The position numbers were made by a program, and so were the translations under genes. 32,922 nt of DNA, taken from Bacteroidales bacterium (GTDB lineage: Bacteria; Bacteroidota; Bacteroidia; Bacteroidales; UBA7960). Each line of letters begins with the position of its first letter. Position 1 is the stretch's first letter. The DNA lies in the NCBI GenBank assembly GCA_003559735.1, contig PWKN01000124.1, positions 1 through 32,922 on the forward strand, given 5' to 3'. The notes beneath the pieces were generated by a model. It searched no databases and was not told the DNA's origin. It saw only the letters and a list, made by a program, of their open reading frames with translations. Shown piece after piece: positions 15,083 to 27,100 of the stretch.

Positions 15083-16288
15083 ATGAAAAACAACAACCGG
15101 CGGCAACAGGGCAACAACGAACCGAGGAGCATCCTCCACCTCGACCAGGATACATTTTTTGTATCGGTAGAACGCCTGCATAACAACCGCTTGAAGGGAA
15201 TGCCGGTTGTGATAGGCGGAATGGGCGACAGGGGTGTTGTGGCAAGCTGCAGCTATGAAGCCCGCCAGTTTGGCATCCATTCGGCCATGCCTATGGGTAT
15301 GGCACGCCAACTGTGTTCCGGTGCCATATACATACGCGGCGACATGGATCTGTACAGCCGTTATTCCGATATGGTGACCAGCATCATTGCCGACAGGGTG
15401 CCGCTGTTTGAAAAGAGCTCCATCGACGAACATTATGTTGACCTGACAGGCATGGACCGTTTTTTCGGCTGCCGGCAATGGGCAAAAGAGCTGCGTCAAA
15501 CCATCATGAAAGAGACGGGACTGCCTGTTTCAATGGGCTTATCACTCAACAAAACCATCGCCAGGATCGCTACGGGAGAGGCCAAACCCAACGGACAACT
15601 GGAGGTGGCGTCCCCGGAGGTGATCCCCTTTCTCGACCCGCTGTCTATACGTAAGATCCCGATGATCGGTCCCAAAACCTATCACAACCTCCGCAATATG
15701 GGCATCGCCACGATCCGCACGCTTCGAAACATTCCGCCGGAAGTCTTTGAAAATATGCTGGGAAAGAACGGACGGGAAATATGGCGGCGCGCCAATGGCA
15801 TCGACAACAGTCCGGTACTGCCGTGGAACAGACACAAAAGCATCAGCACCGAAACAACCTTCAGCAACGACACCATCAACACCACGCACATCAGCAACAC
15901 CTTGCTGCACCTGTGCGAACAGCTTGCCTACAAACTCCGCAACAACCAGCAGCTTACGGGCTGCGTGTCGGTCAAAATACGGTATGCCAACTTCGACACC
16001 CACACCCTTCAGCAAAACATTCCTTATACCTCTTTCGACCATCTGCTGATCCCTGCCTGCCAGGAGCTTTTCAGACGTCTTTATAACCGGCGGATGCGCA
16101 TCCGGCTTGTCGGTGTCAGGTTCAGCCGGCTGGTAAGGGGCGTGCAACAACTAAACATGTTTGAAGACACCACGGAAACAGCAACCCTGTACCAGGCAAT
16201 AGACAAAATGCGCAACAAATATGGTGCCGGCATCCTGGGAAGGGCAGCGGGCAAGAAGCTCATTGAACTGCGAAACAACAATGAATGA
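15083..16288 (+). CDS. dinB: Y-family DNA polymerase, DinB-like (translesion)
   Basis: The 401-residue protein is a Y-family polymerase: catalytic Asp21 in LHLDQD, Asp115-Glu116 in SSIDEHYVDLTG, and Phe26 at the steric-gate position that excludes ribonucleotides. The little-finger region is followed by QLNMF (356-360), a good match to the sliding-clamp pentapeptide QLxLF. All catalytic acids are present, so it should be active, unlike ImuB. A TTG at 15050 would extend the frame by 11 residues, but the ATG at 15083 is preferred. Its stop overlaps a possible ATG of the next gene (ATGA at 16285), so the two polymerases are probably made together. DinB is the closest named relative; paralogues cannot be excluded. 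Confidence 0.9.
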   Translation: MKNNNRRQQGNNEPRSILHLDQDTFFVSVERLHNNRLKGMPVVIGGMGDRGVVASCSYEARQFGIHSAMPMGMARQLCSGAIYIRGDMDLYSRYSDMVTSIIADRVPLFEKSSIDEHYVDLTGMDRFFGCRQWAKELRQTIMKETGLPVSMGLSLNKTIARIATGEAKPNGQLEVASPEVIPFLDPLSIRKIPMIGPKTYHNLRNMGIATIRTLRNIPPEVFENMLGKNGREIWRRANGIDNSPVLPWNRHKSISTETTFSNDTINTTHISNTLLHLCEQLAYKLRNNQQLTGCVSVKIRYANFDTHTLQQNIPYTSFDHLLIPACQELFRRLYNRRMRIRLVGVRFSRLVRGVQQLNMFEDTTETATLYQAIDKMRNKYGAGILGRAAGKKLIELRNNNE

Positions 16289-16338
16289 CATGGTGCCCCG
16301 GCATCCCTGTACGGTCATGGTACATCACAACAGGCAAT

Positions 16339-19300
16339 ATGTACATCAACACACACACTTATTACAGTCTGCGCTACGGCACCCTGTCGCCAAAACAACT
16401 GGTAAGCCTTGCAGTACAAAACGGGACAGACCGGATGGCGCTTACCGACATCAACAACAGTACAGCCATGCCGGAGTTTGTAAGGCTGTGCCGCAAACAT
16501 GGCATCGCCCCGGTGGCAGGAATGGAGTTCCGGCAGGACAACCAACTGTTGTATGTCGTTCTGGCACGCAACGAAGACGGGTTCCAGCACATCAACACCT
16601 TCAGAAGCAGGCACAACATAACGGGGACCCGCCTGCCGCAACGCTTTCCTGTATGTGAACACACCTTTGCCATATACCCTTCCGGAAAAGACAACAAGGT
16701 GGCTGAAGCAATTGCCGGCTCCGGATGGCATCCTAACGAATATGCCGGCATCAGGGCCGGCGACCTCCATCGTCTGTATGCCTCACCCCTGAGGCACCAT
16801 CCCGGCAGACTGGTGGTACTGCACCCGGTCTCTTTCGAAAATACCGCCGGCTATGCACTGCACCTCCACCTGTGCGCAGTCCGGCACAACATACTGCTCA
16901 GCCGGCTAAAGCCACAACACAGCGGAACACCCGGCGATGTGATGCTTCCGGTACAACACCTGAAGCAACAATATGCCGCCTTCCCGCACATCATCAACAA
17001 CACGGAAAAACTCCTGGAAGCGTGCCATATCGACTTTGACTTTGGAGTCCTGAAAAACAAAAAAAGCTTTACCGGACAACCGGCCGATGACAGGACATTG
17101 CTGGAAAAGCTGGCCTTTGAGGGGATGAAGCGCCGCTACGGGAAAAACAACAAAGAGGCCATGCGGCGCATACAAAATGAACTGGCCGTTATCAGCAAGC
17201 TGAACTTCTCTTCTTACTTTCTCATCACATCAGATATTGTCCGCTATTCAATGTCGCGCGGATTCTACCATGTAGGCCGCGGCAGCGGTGCAAACAGCAT
17301 TGTTGCTTACTGCCTGCAGATCACCGACGTAGACCCCATCGCCCTCGACCTGTACTTCGAACGGTTTATCAACCCCAAACGGTCTACCCCGCCCGATTTT
17401 GACATCGACTACTCGTGGCGCGACCGCGACCAGGTGCTGGCATACATCTTTAAGCGATACGGAGATGCACATACCGCCTTGCTGGGAACCATTTCCACCT
17501 TCCATCACCGATCGGCAGTAAGGGAAATGGCCAAAGTATACGGACTCCCAAAAACAGATATCGATGTCCTGGCAGCAAGTGCACACCGAACTGACGAAAA
17601 CCATGAACGAAAGTCCGCCGACCTGCAAGACACAAAAGACGGCCATAAAACAGCCCGTACAGAGACAACAACAGGAAACAAAGAGCGCATCTGTGAAAAG
17701 GTGCTGCACCGGGCCCGGCAACTGGTTGGGTTCCCCAACCTGCGCAGCATCCATGCCGGTGGCGTCCTCATATCTGAAAAGCCGGTATGCCGGTACGCCG
17801 CCCTCGACCTGCCCCCAAAAGGACTGCCTACGGTACAATGGGATATGTACACCGCCGAAGACCTTGGTTTCGAAAAAATTGACATCCTCAGTCAGCGGGG
17901 TATCGGACATATAAACGAGTGCATCCGGATCATAAAGGAAAACCACGGCAGGGATGTTGACATTCACCGGATGGAGCTCATCAGGAAAGACCAGAAGGTA
18001 AAGGCATTGCTGCGCAACGGCAAAACAACCGGCTGCTTCTACGTTGAGAGTCCGGCGATGCGCAGCCTGCTGCAAAAGCTCAGGTGCGATGACTATCCCA
18101 CCCTGGTGGCCGCCAGCTCCATCATCCGGCCCGGTGTGTCGCGCTCAGGAATGATGGATGAATACATTCGCCGGAGCCACCACCCTGAAAAGATACAATA
18201 CCTGCACCCGGTGATGGAAAACCAGCTGAAAGAAACCTATGGGGTAATGGTCTACCAGGAAGACGTGATCAAGGTATGCCACCACTTTGCCGGACTTGGT
18301 CTTGCTGATGCCGATGTACTCAGACGCGCCATGAGCGGAAAATACCGGTCGAAAGAGGAAATGCAGCGGCTGACAAAGCGTTTCTTTGAGGGCTGCCGCA
18401 CAAAAGGCCACCCTGACCATCTGGCCAGGGAAGTGTGGCGGCAGATAGAATCCTTTGCAGGATACTCCTTCTCCAAAGCACACTCTGCCTCTTTCGCGGC
18501 CGAGAGTTTCCAGAGCCTTTACCTGAAAGCCCATTACCCGGTAGAGTTTATGACAGCCGTCATCAATAACTTTGGCGGATTTTACCGGAGCGGGGTCTAC
18601 TTCCATGAAGCGCGCAAAACAGGGGCCCGCATAGAACTACCCTGTGTCAACCGGGGCAGTTATCTGAATACCGTTGAGGGGAACACAATAATCACCGGCT
18701 TCGTGCACATCAGGAACCTTGAACAACAAACCGCACAACAGATTGTATGCGAACGTCAGCAACAGGGACCTTTCCAAAGTCTGGAAGACTTTGTAAGACG
18801 TACGGGCATTGCGGTGGAGCAACTGGTGACCCTCATCCGTACAACCGCCCTGCGGTTTACCGGCATTGCCAAACAACACCTCCTGTGGCAGGCGTACACG
18901 ATGACCGGGAAGGGCAGAAAAAAACAACCCACCCTTTTTGCACTACCGGCAAAAACGTTTCAACTTCCCGAGCCGGAAAGCGATGCGTTGACGGATGCGT
19001 ATGATGAGTTGGAACTGCTGGGCTTCACTCTGTCGATGAGTCCGTTTGAGCTGCTGCAAACCACTTTTCGCGGCGAAGTATGTGCAAAAGGGATGGCTGC
19101 TGCCGAAGGCCACCGGGTACGCATGCTTGGCTGGCTGGTGACCACCAAATACGTCCGTACCATCCGGAACGAAACCATGTATTTTGGATGCTTTCTCGAC
19201 CACCAGGGAGACTTCTTTGACACCGTCCACTTCCCCGAAACCGCCAGGAAATATCCTTTCCGCGGAAGCGGTATCTACCTGATGCAGGGACGAATTACAG

Positions 19301-19410
19301 TGGAATACAACCACCCTTCACTGGTGGTTGAAAAGATGGCACGCCTGCCAGTAAGCCCCGACCCCAGGGAAGATGTCAGGCCTGGGCAGTTGGTCCGCCA
19401 AGATTCATAG
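16339..19410 (+). CDS. DnaE-type DNA polymerase III alpha, error-prone cassette form
   Basis: The 1023-residue C-family polymerase keeps the catalytic aspartates: PDFDID (Asp353, Asp355) and Asp515 in EKIDIL. It also has GRGSGANSIVAY, VMVYQEDVIKV and AGYSFSKAHSASFA. The N-terminal PHP domain begins at once (MYINTHTYYSLRYG) but reads NTH and TDI where metal-binding PHP domains have histidines, so PHP proofreading is unlikely. QPTLF (863-867) resembles a clamp-binding motif, and a C-terminal OB-like region follows. It lacks an exonuclease partner here and is paired with a Y-family polymerase under an S24 repressor, which points to a DnaE2-like mutagenic role rather than replication. An earlier ATG at 16285 overlaps the dinB stop; 16339 fits the family N-terminus better. 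Confidence 0.9.
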   Translation: MYINTHTYYSLRYGTLSPKQLVSLAVQNGTDRMALTDINNSTAMPEFVRLCRKHGIAPVAGMEFRQDNQLLYVVLARNEDGFQHINTFRSRHNITGTRLPQRFPVCEHTFAIYPSGKDNKVAEAIAGSGWHPNEYAGIRAGDLHRLYASPLRHHPGRLVVLHPVSFENTAGYALHLHLCAVRHNILLSRLKPQHSGTPGDVMLPVQHLKQQYAAFPHIINNTEKLLEACHIDFDFGVLKNKKSFTGQPADDRTLLEKLAFEGMKRRYGKNNKEAMRRIQNELAVISKLNFSSYFLITSDIVRYSMSRGFYHVGRGSGANSIVAYCLQITDVDPIALDLYFERFINPKRSTPPDFDIDYSWRDRDQVLAYIFKRYGDAHTALLGTISTFHHRSAVREMAKVYGLPKTDIDVLAASAHRTDENHERKSADLQDTKDGHKTARTETTTGNKERICEKVLHRARQLVGFPNLRSIHAGGVLISEKPVCRYAALDLPPKGLPTVQWDMYTAEDLGFEKIDILSQRGIGHINECIRIIKENHGRDVDIHRMELIRKDQKVKALLRNGKTTGCFYVESPAMRSLLQKLRCDDYPTLVAASSIIRPGVSRSGMMDEYIRRSHHPEKIQYLHPVMENQLKETYGVMVYQEDVIKVCHHFAGLGLADADVLRRAMSGKYRSKEEMQRLTKRFFEGCRTKGHPDHLAREVWRQIESFAGYSFSKAHSASFAAESFQSLYLKAHYPVEFMTAVINNFGGFYRSGVYFHEARKTGARIELPCVNRGSYLNTVEGNTIITGFVHIRNLEQQTAQQIVCERQQQGPFQSLEDFVRRTGIAVEQLVTLIRTTALRFTGIAKQHLLWQAYTMTGKGRKKQPTLFALPAKTFQLPEPESDALTDAYDELELLGFTLSMSPFELLQTTFRGEVCAKGMAAAEGHRVRMLGWLVTTKYVRTIRNETMYFGCFLDHQGDFFDTVHFPETARKYPFRGSGIYLMQGRITVEYNHPSLVVEKMARLPVSPDPREDVRPGQLVRQDS

Positions 19411-19690
19411 GCAGTCCGGGGCCCTTGATCTCCTTGATGGGGCCATGCACCGACTCAAACTTGGCGATGTTTTCCCTGAGTGCATTCATCAGCCGTTTGG
19501 CATGCTGGGGAGTCAGGACTACCCTCGACTTCACCTTGGCCTTGGGAACACCAGGCATCAGCCGTACAAAGTCTATGACAAACTCGGTATGGGAATGCGT
19601 GATGATGGCCAGGTTGGAATAAGTGCCCTCTGCTACTTCTGCACCCAGTTCTATGTTGATCTGCTTGTCTGATTTTTTCTCTTCAGCCAT
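19376..19690 (-). CDS. DUF3467 protein
   Basis: The 104-residue acidic-to-neutral protein matches DUF3467, with AEGTYSNLAIITHSHTEFV-type strand (about 20-38), MPGVPKAKVKSRVVLTP and HAKRLMNALRENI. The function of the family is unknown. It follows rpoC with a 39-nt gap and is regularly found there in Bacteroidota, so it is probably the last gene of the rpoBC operon. Its 3' end overlaps the 3' end of the convergent dnaE-type gene by 35 bp. No signal peptide or membrane segment is seen. Confidence 0.9.
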   Translation of the reverse strand: MAEEKKSDKQINIELGAEVAEGTYSNLAIITHSHTEFVIDFVRLMPGVPKAKVKSRVVLTPQHAKRLMNALRENIAKFESVHGPIKEIKGPGLPMNLGGPTAQA

Positions 19691-19729
19691 AATACATTGT
19701 ATGTTTTTTGGTTATCATATGTTCTCCTG

Positions 19730-22700
19730 CTACACCCGCTCTTTCTCTTCTGCCGGTCGTCCCTCAGCCGCCTTCTCCTTGGAGGCCATCAGCAGGTTAT
19801 ATTCCTCCATGGAACCCACGATGATGTTGTCGTATTCGCGCAATCCGGTTCCGGCAGGGATCAGGTGACCAACGATCACATTTTCCTTCAATCCGTTCAG
19901 TCTGTCTGTCTTTGCATTCACCGCTGCATCGGTAAGCACTTTGGTTGTTTCCTGGAATGATGCCGCAGATATGAAACTTTGTGTCTGCAGCGAAGCTTTT
20001 GTGATTCCCTGCAACTGCTGACGCGCAGTAGCCCCGTTGGCGTCGCGGGCAACAACAAGCTTTTTGTCCCTGCGCTTCAGCATGGAGTTCTCATCGCGCA
20101 GCTTGCGCGCAGATACGATCTGACCAGGCTTCAGCAAAGAGTCGCCCGGGTCTTCAACAACCTTACTGCCAAACAGGCTGTCGTTCTCTTCCATAAACTC
20201 CACCTTATTGACCACTTCATTCTCCAGGAACCGGGTATCGCCGGGATCTTCTATGACAACCTTCCGCATCATCTGTCTTACAATGATCTCAAAATGCTTG
20301 TCATTGATCTTCACCCCCTGCATGCGGTACACTTCCTGCACCTCGTTGACGATGTATTCCTGAACCGCGGTTGGCCCTTTAATGGCAAGAATGTCTGCCG
20401 GAGTGATCGGTCCGTCCGACAACGGCGTGCCGGCCTTCACAAAGTCATTTTCCTGTGCGAGGATCTGCTTGGTCAGGGGCACCAGGTACCGCTTTTCATC
20501 ACCCGTTTTCGATGTGATGATCACCTCCCTGTTGCCGCGCTTGATCTTCTTACCAAAAGATACCACCCCGTCAATTTCCGACACCACGGCGGGATCAGAA
20601 GGGTTTCGCGCCTCAAACAACTCTGTGATGCGGGGCAAACCACCGGTAATGTCGCCCGATTTACCCACTGCACGGGGGATCTTCGCAATGATCGTTCCCG
20701 GCTTCACTTCCCTGTCCTCATTGATCACAACATGCGCACCAACAGGCATGTCATATATACGTTCCGTCTTCCCGCCGTTGCTGACAATACTGACAGAAGG
20801 GTTACGGGTTTTGTCCTTGGAGTCAATGATCACCTTTTCATAATAACCGGTCTGCTCATCTGAATCAGTACGGTATGTACTCCCCTCCTTCATGTTGTTG
20901 TATGCCACCTTACCCGGCACATCAGAGATAATAACAGCGTTATAGGGATCCCATTCGCATATCAGGTCTCCGCTCTCAACACGGTCACCGTGTTTGAAGT
21001 AGAGGTTGGCACCATACGGGATGTTCTGACTGGTAAGTATCATCTGGGTATTCTTATCTACAATGCGCATTTCTGCCGACCGCCCGATCACCACATGGTA
21101 TTCCTGCCCTTCGTTTGAAGAGAAGGGCACCGAACGCAGTTCATCGATCTCCAGTACACCGGCATATTTGGCATTGATCTTTGAAGCAGTTGCAATGTTT
21201 GACGCCGTACCACCCACGTGGAAAGTACGCAGTGTCAGCTGTGTTCCGGGTTCCCCGATCGACTGTGCAGCGATCACGCCTACCGCCTCACCCTTCTGTA
21301 CCATACGTCCGGTTGCCAGGTTGCGTCCGTAACATTTGGCACATACGCCTGCCTTCGACTCACACGTAAGCACCGAACGGATCTCTACCGCTTCGACCGG
21401 AGACTCCTCGATGACCTGCGACAGCTCTTCCGTCAGCTCTTCGCCAGCCTTTACGATCAATTCACCCGTGGTGGGATGATAGATGTCATGCAGGGTATTG
21501 CGACCAAGAATACGGTCGTACAAGGCCTCTACGGTCTCCTCATTGTTTTTCAGTGCGGTGGCCGTCAGACCCCTCAGGGTGCCGCAGTCAAACTCATTGA
21601 TAATCACATCCTGGGCCACGTCGACAAGACGTCGTGTAAGGTATCCGGCATCTGCTGTTTTCAGGGCAGTGTCAGCCAGACCCTTCCGGGCACCGTGCGT
21701 CGAGATAAAATACTCAAGTACCGACAACCCCTCCTTAAAGTTCGAAAGGATCGGGTTTTCAATGATCTCTCCCCCTTTGGCACCCGACTTTTGGGGCTTC
21801 GCCATCAAACCACGCATACCCGACAACTGGCGGATCTGCTCTTTCGAGCCACGGGCACCGGAGTCGAGCATCATGTAAACAGGATTGAACCCCTGGTTGT
21901 CGGCCGTGGTCTTGTCGATCAACACCTTTGTAAGACGGGCATTGGTGTGTGTCCAGATGTCAATGATCTGGTTGTATCTTTCATTGTTGGTGATAAAGCC
22001 CATGCTGTAGTTGCCACGAACCTCCTCCACCTGGTCATCGGCCTGGTTGATAAGTATCTGCTTCTCTTCCGGGACAATAATATCGCCCAGGTTAAACGAC
22101 AATCCGCCGCGGAAAGCGAGGTTGAAGCCCAGGTCTTTGATGTCGTCAAGGAATTTTGATGTACGGGATATGCCCGTCTCTTTCATGATCCCACCGATGA
22201 TGTCACGGAGGGCTTTCTTTGTTAGCAGCTGGTTAATGAACCCATACTCTTCAGGGATCACCTGGTTGAAGAGGACCCTTCCGACTGTCGTTTCAATCCG
22301 CTGCATTACCAGCTGGCCTTTCTCTTTTACGGGCACCCTTACGTTGATGATGGCATGCAGGTCGGCAGCACCTTCATTGTGGGCGATGATCACTTCCTCC
22401 GGACCATAGAATGTCAGGCCTTCGCCTTTTACCGGGTGCTCTTTGGTGCTCTTACGTGCCTTTGTCATATAGTACAAACCGAGCACCATATCCTGCGAGG
22501 GCACGGCTATGGGTGCACCGTTGGCTGGATTGAGAATGTTGTGCGATGCCAGCATCAGCAACTGTGCTTCCAGTATGGCAGCATTTCCAAGGGGAAGATG
22601 TACGGCCATCTGGTCGCCGTCGAAGTCGGCATTAAAAGCAGTACACACAAGCGGGTGCAGCTGAATGGCTTTCCCCTCAATGAGTTTAGGCTGAAAAGAC

Positions 22701-24043
22701 TGAATTCCAAGCCGGTGCAGCGTAGGTGCACGGTTTAGCAATACAGGGTGCCCCTTCAGCACATTCTCCAGTATGTCCCATACAACAGGATCTTTCCTGT
22801 CAACGATCTTCTTTGCCGATTTTACAGTCTTTACGATGCCCCTTTCCAGCATTTTCCTTATGATAAAGGGCTTAAACAGCTCTGAAGCCATCTCTTTGGG
22901 AATACCGCATTCGTGAAGGCCCAGCTCGGGACCCACCACAATGACCGAACGTGCGGAATAATCAACACGCTTACCCAGCAAATTCTGACGGAAACGTCCC
23001 TGTTTCCCTTTCAGGCTGTCAGACAGCGACTTCAACGGTCTGTTCGACTCTGTCTTAACGGCATTTGTTTTCCGTGAGTTGTCGAATAATGAATCGACGG
23101 CCTCCTGGAGCATCCGTTTCTCGTTTCGCAGTATTACGTCGGGCGCCTTGATCTCTATCAGCCGCTTAAGCCTGTTGTTCCTGATGATCACCCGCCGGTA
23201 AAGGTCATTCAGGTCGCTGGTGGCAAAACGACCGCCATCCAGGGGGACAAGCGGACGAAGTTCGGGCGGGATCACAGGCACCACATCCACGATCATCCAT
23301 TCAGGCTTGTTCTCCAGACTCTTCTGTGCATCGCGGAAGGCTTCAACAACCTGCAAGCGTTTCAGGGCATCGGCCTTGCGCTGCTGCGAAGTTTCAGTGT
23401 TTGCCTTATGGCGCAGGTCATAGGACAGCTGATCCAGGTCAAGCCTGTTAAGAAGATCCTTCAGTGCATCAGCACCCATGCGGGCAACAAACTTATTGGG
23501 GTCGTCATCCTCGAGCATCTGGTTCTCTATCGGAATAGACTCCAGGGCAGTAAAATATTCCTCCTCGGTGAGGAAATCCATGAAGTTCAGCTCGTCAGAC
23601 TTTACCCCGGGATTGATCACCACATAGCGCTCATAATAAATGATCTGGTCAAGTTTCTTCGAAGGGAGTCCGAGTAAATAGCCAATCTTGTTCGGGAGGG
23701 TACGGAAAAACCAGATATGTGCCACCGGGACAACAAGCTTTATGTGTCCCATCCGCTCACGGCGGACCTTTTTTTCGGTCACTTCCACACCACATCGGTC
23801 ACATACAATGCCCTTGTAACGAATCCGCTTGTATTTGCCACAATGGCATTCCCAATCCTTTACCGGACCAAAAATCCGCTCACAGAACAGTCCGTCCCTT
23901 TCGGGCTTATAGGTGCGGTAATTGATCGTTTCTGGCTTCAATACCTCTCCATGGGAACGTTCCAGCACCGATTCGGGAGAGGCGAGACTGATGGTAATGC
24001 TGGAAAAATTGCTTTTTACGTTTGATTCTTTTCTGAAAGCCAT
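19730..24043 (-). CDS. rpoC: RNA polymerase subunit beta'
   Basis: The 1437-residue protein is the beta' subunit of RNA polymerase. It has the N-terminal zinc ribbon with Cys66, Cys68, Cys81 and Cys84, the catalytic magnesium motif NADFDGDQM, the second zinc-binding cluster ([13 protein letters not shown]) and the bridge-helix/trigger-loop region [16 protein letters not shown]. Length and ending fit Bacteroidota RpoC. It follows rpoB with an 85-nt gap that shows no promoter match, so the two are probably cotranscribed. Confidence 0.98.
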   Translation of the reverse strand: MAFRKESNVKSNFSSITISLASPESVLERSHGEVLKPETINYRTYKPERDGLFCERIFGPVKDWECHCGKYKRIRYKGIVCDRCGVEVTEKKVRRERMGHIKLVVPVAHIWFFRTLPNKIGYLLGLPSKKLDQIIYYERYVVINPGVKSDELNFMDFLTEEEYFTALESIPIENQMLEDDDPNKFVARMGADALKDLLNRLDLDQLSYDLRHKANTETSQQRKADALKRLQVVEAFRDAQKSLENKPEWMIVDVVPVIPPELRPLVPLDGGRFATSDLNDLYRRVIIRNNRLKRLIEIKAPDVILRNEKRMLQEAVDSLFDNSRKTNAVKTESNRPLKSLSDSLKGKQGRFRQNLLGKRVDYSARSVIVVGPELGLHECGIPKEMASELFKPFIIRKMLERGIVKTVKSAKKIVDRKDPVVWDILENVLKGHPVLLNRAPTLHRLGIQSFQPKLIEGKAIQLHPLVCTAFNADFDGDQMAVHLPLGNAAILEAQLLMLASHNILNPANGAPIAVPSQDMVLGLYYMTKARKSTKEHPVKGEGLTFYGPEEVIIAHNEGAADLHAIINVRVPVKEKGQLVMQRIETTVGRVLFNQVIPEEYGFINQLLTKKALRDIIGGIMKETGISRTSKFLDDIKDLGFNLAFRGGLSFNLGDIIVPEEKQILINQADDQVEEVRGNYSMGFITNNERYNQIIDIWTHTNARLTKVLIDKTTADNQGFNPVYMMLDSGARGSKEQIRQLSGMRGLMAKPQKSGAKGGEIIENPILSNFKEGLSVLEYFISTHGARKGLADTALKTADAGYLTRRLVDVAQDVIINEFDCGTLRGLTATALKNNEETVEALYDRILGRNTLHDIYHPTTGELIVKAGEELTEELSQVIEESPVEAVEIRSVLTCESKAGVCAKCYGRNLATGRMVQKGEAVGVIAAQSIGEPGTQLTLRTFHVGGTASNIATASKINAKYAGVLEIDELRSVPFSSNEGQEYHVVIGRSAEMRIVDKNTQMILTSQNIPYGANLYFKHGDRVESGDLICEWDPYNAVIISDVPGKVAYNNMKEGSTYRTDSDEQTGYYEKVIIDSKDKTRNPSVSIVSNGGKTERIYDMPVGAHVVINEDREVKPGTIIAKIPRAVGKSGDITGGLPRITELFEARNPSDPAVVSEIDGVVSFGKKIKRGNREVIITSKTGDEKRYLVPLTKQILAQENDFVKAGTPLSDGPITPADILAIKGPTAVQEYIVNEVQEVYRMQGVKINDKHFEIIVRQMMRKVVIEDPGDTRFLENEVVNKVEFMEENDSLFGSKVVEDPGDSLLKPGQIVSARKLRDENSMLKRRDKKLVVARDANGATARQQLQGITKASLQTQSFISAASFQETTKVLTDAAVNAKTDRLNGLKENVIVGHLIPAGTGLREYDNIIVGSMEEYNLLMASKEKAAEGRPAEEKERV

Positions 24044-24128
24044 ATATATATGTATGTTGTTAAGAACGTTTTCTTTCCGTGTGCGCCAGACCTGCCCGTT
24101 ATATGTTCAGCAAGTTCTGTGCCACCGG

Positions 24129-27100
24129 TTAATCAAAATGTATATTCAGGCCCAGTCCCCTTAACTCATGTACCAATACATTGAACGATTCGGGTACGCC
24201 CGCTATGGGCAGGTTGTCGCCTTTCACGAGTGATTCATAGGTTTTTGCCCTTCCGATCACGTCGTCCGACTTCACTGTGAGTATCTCCTGGAGCACATTG
24301 GCTGCACCAAAGGCTTCCAATGCCCATACCTCCATTTCCCCGAAACGTTGTCCGCCAAACTGTGCTTTACCACCAAGCGGTTGCTGCGTGATGAGCGAAT
24401 AGGGACCGATCGAACGTGCATGCATCTTATCGTCCACCATATGTCCGAGCTTCAGCATATAGATCACACCCACAGTGGCAGGCTGGTCAAACCGTTCACC
24501 GGTACCCCCGTCATAGAGGTATACCTTTCCGTTCTCCGGCAAACCGGCCTTAGCCATGTATTCATTGATCTCATGGACATTGGCGCCGTCAAAAATCGGA
24601 CTGGCATATGTCATGCCCAGCTTCTGTCCTGCCCAGCCAAGCACCGTCTCATAGATCTGTCCGAGGTTCATCCTTGAAGGCACTCCAAGCGGGTTCAGCA
24701 CTATGTCAACAGGGGTACCGTCTTCAAGGAACGGCATGTCTTCCTGGCGGACGATCTTGGCAACAATCCCTTTGTTTCCATGGCGTCCGGCCATCTTATC
24801 CCCCACCTTCAGCTTGCGCTTTTTGGCAAGGTACACTTTTGCCAGCTGAACAATACCCGTTGGCAGCTCATCACCTACAGTTGCAGTGAACTTCATCCGG
24901 TTATAAACGCCGAGGATGTCTTTGTGCTGGATCGAATAGTTGTGCAGGAGTTCCCTGATCAGCTGATTCTTCTTTTTGTCGGTGGTCCAGTTATTTGGAT
25001 TAATGGTTGAATAGTCGATGCCGTTAAGGGTTTTTTGCGTAAACTTTGTGCCCCTTGGCACCACCGATTCTTTCAGGCTGTTGGTAACACCCTGTGAGGT
25101 TTTTCCTGAAACCAGCACGGTGAGCTTGTCGATCAGTTTAGACCTCAGCTCTGCAGCTTTCTCGTTGAACTCCGCATCGAGCTTCTCTATATACGTCTTC
25201 TCCTTATTTTTTGCCTTACGGTCCTTGATGATCCGTGAAAAGAGTTTTTTGTCAACAATTACACCTTTGGTGGCCGGTGGTGCTTTCAGGGAAGCATCCT
25301 TCACGTCCCCGGCCTTGTCCCCGAAAATGGCACGCAGAAGCTTTTCCTCCGGTGTGGGATCGGTTTCCCCTTTCGGTGTGATCTTACCGATCAGGATATC
25401 CCCTTCGTTCACTTCTGCCCCAATACGTATCAGTCCGTACTCATCAAGGTCCTTGATGGCATCGGCACTTACGTTGGGAATGTCACTGGTAAGCTCTTCC
25501 GCTCCTCTTTTGGTGTCGCGCACATCAAGAGAAAATTCTTCAATGTGGATGGAGGTAAAGACATCGTCGCGTACAATTTTCTCAGACACTACGATGGCGT
25601 CCTCAAAATTGTATCCTTTCCACGGCATAAATGCTACCTTCAGGTTTCGGCCAAGGGCAAGCTCACCATTTTTTGTCGCATAACCTTCACACAGCAGCTG
25701 CCCTTTCTTTACACTCTGGCCTTTCTTAACGATGGGTTTGAGACTCAGGCAGGTGTTCTGATTGGTCTTGCTGAACTTGGTCAGCTGGTAAGTTTTTACA
25801 TCATCTTCAAAACTTACCAGTCGCTCCTCCTCGTTCCGGGTATATTTTATGGTGATGGTATCGGCATCTACATATTCGACAATGCCATGCCCCTCGGCAT
25901 GAAGCAGCACCCTTGAATCGTTTGCCACCCTTTTTTCAAGACCCGTACCCACAATGGGAACCTCCGGATTGATCAGCGGAACGGCCTGGCGCATCATATT
26001 GCTGCCCATAAGGGCCCGGTTGGCATCGTCGTGTTCCAGGAAAGGGATCAGTGACGCAGCGATAGAGGCGATCTGGTTCGGACCAACATCCATCAGCTTG
26101 ATCTGATCTGGCTCAACAATGGGATAGTCAGCCTGGTAACGCACTTTTAACCGTTCATCTGCAAACTGACCATCTTTGGTCAGCGGGATGTTTGCCTGAC
26201 TGATGATTTCCGTCTCTTCCTCTTCGGCCGACAGGTAGACGGGGGATTTATCGAAACGCACCTTGCCATTCTCAACCTCAAAATAAGGCGTTTCAATAAA
26301 ACCAAGCTCATTTACCTTGGCATACACACACAAAGAAGAGATCAGTCCGATGTTCGGCCCCTCAGGAGTTTCTATGGTACACAACCGGCCGTAATGCGTA
26401 AAGTGAACGTCCCTGACCTCAAATCCGGCACGTTCACGCGACAGACCGCCGGGACCCAGCGCCGACATCCGGCGTTTATGCGTAATTTCTGCCAGCGGAT
26501 TGGTCTGGTCCATGAACTGCGACAACTGGTTTGTTCCAAAAAAGGAGTTGATCACCGACGACAACGTTTTGGCATTGATCAGGTCGGTAGGTGCAAACAC
26601 TTCGTTGTCGCGCACATTCATCCTTTCACGAATGGTCCTGGCCATACGTGCCAGTCCGACACCAAACTGTGCATAAAGCTGCTCCCCGACAGTCCGCACC
26701 CGGCGGTTGCTCAGGTGGTCAATGTCATCCACATCGGCTTTTGCATTCACCAGCTCAATAAGGTATTTTACAATGCAGATAATATCTTCCCGGGTAAGCA
26801 CCTTCACATCCATCGGTGTGTTGAGGTTCAGTTTCCTGTTGATGCGATACCGTCCGACATCGCCCAGGTCATACCGCTTATCAGAGAAAAACAGCTTATC
26901 GATCATGCTGCGGGCTGTTTCATCATCGGGTGGATCGGCGTTCCTGAGCAAGCGATAGATAAACTCTACGGCTTCTTTTTCCGAGTTGGTGGTGTCTTTT
27001 TGCAGGGTGTTGTAAACCAGCATATAATCGTTCACGTTCACCCCTTCCTTGTGCAATATGATGGTTTTTACACCCGCATCAATGATCAGGTCAATGTGTT

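Noticed and set aside
17248-18075. 275-codon minus-strand frame
   Set aside because: It is antisense to the catalytic core of the DnaE-type gene and has no domain signal.
19979-20863. 294-codon plus-strand frame, and similar long frames at 21218-22159 and 26394-27344
   Set aside because: All are antisense to rpoC or rpoB and show no recognisable domain; they are codon-bias shadows.
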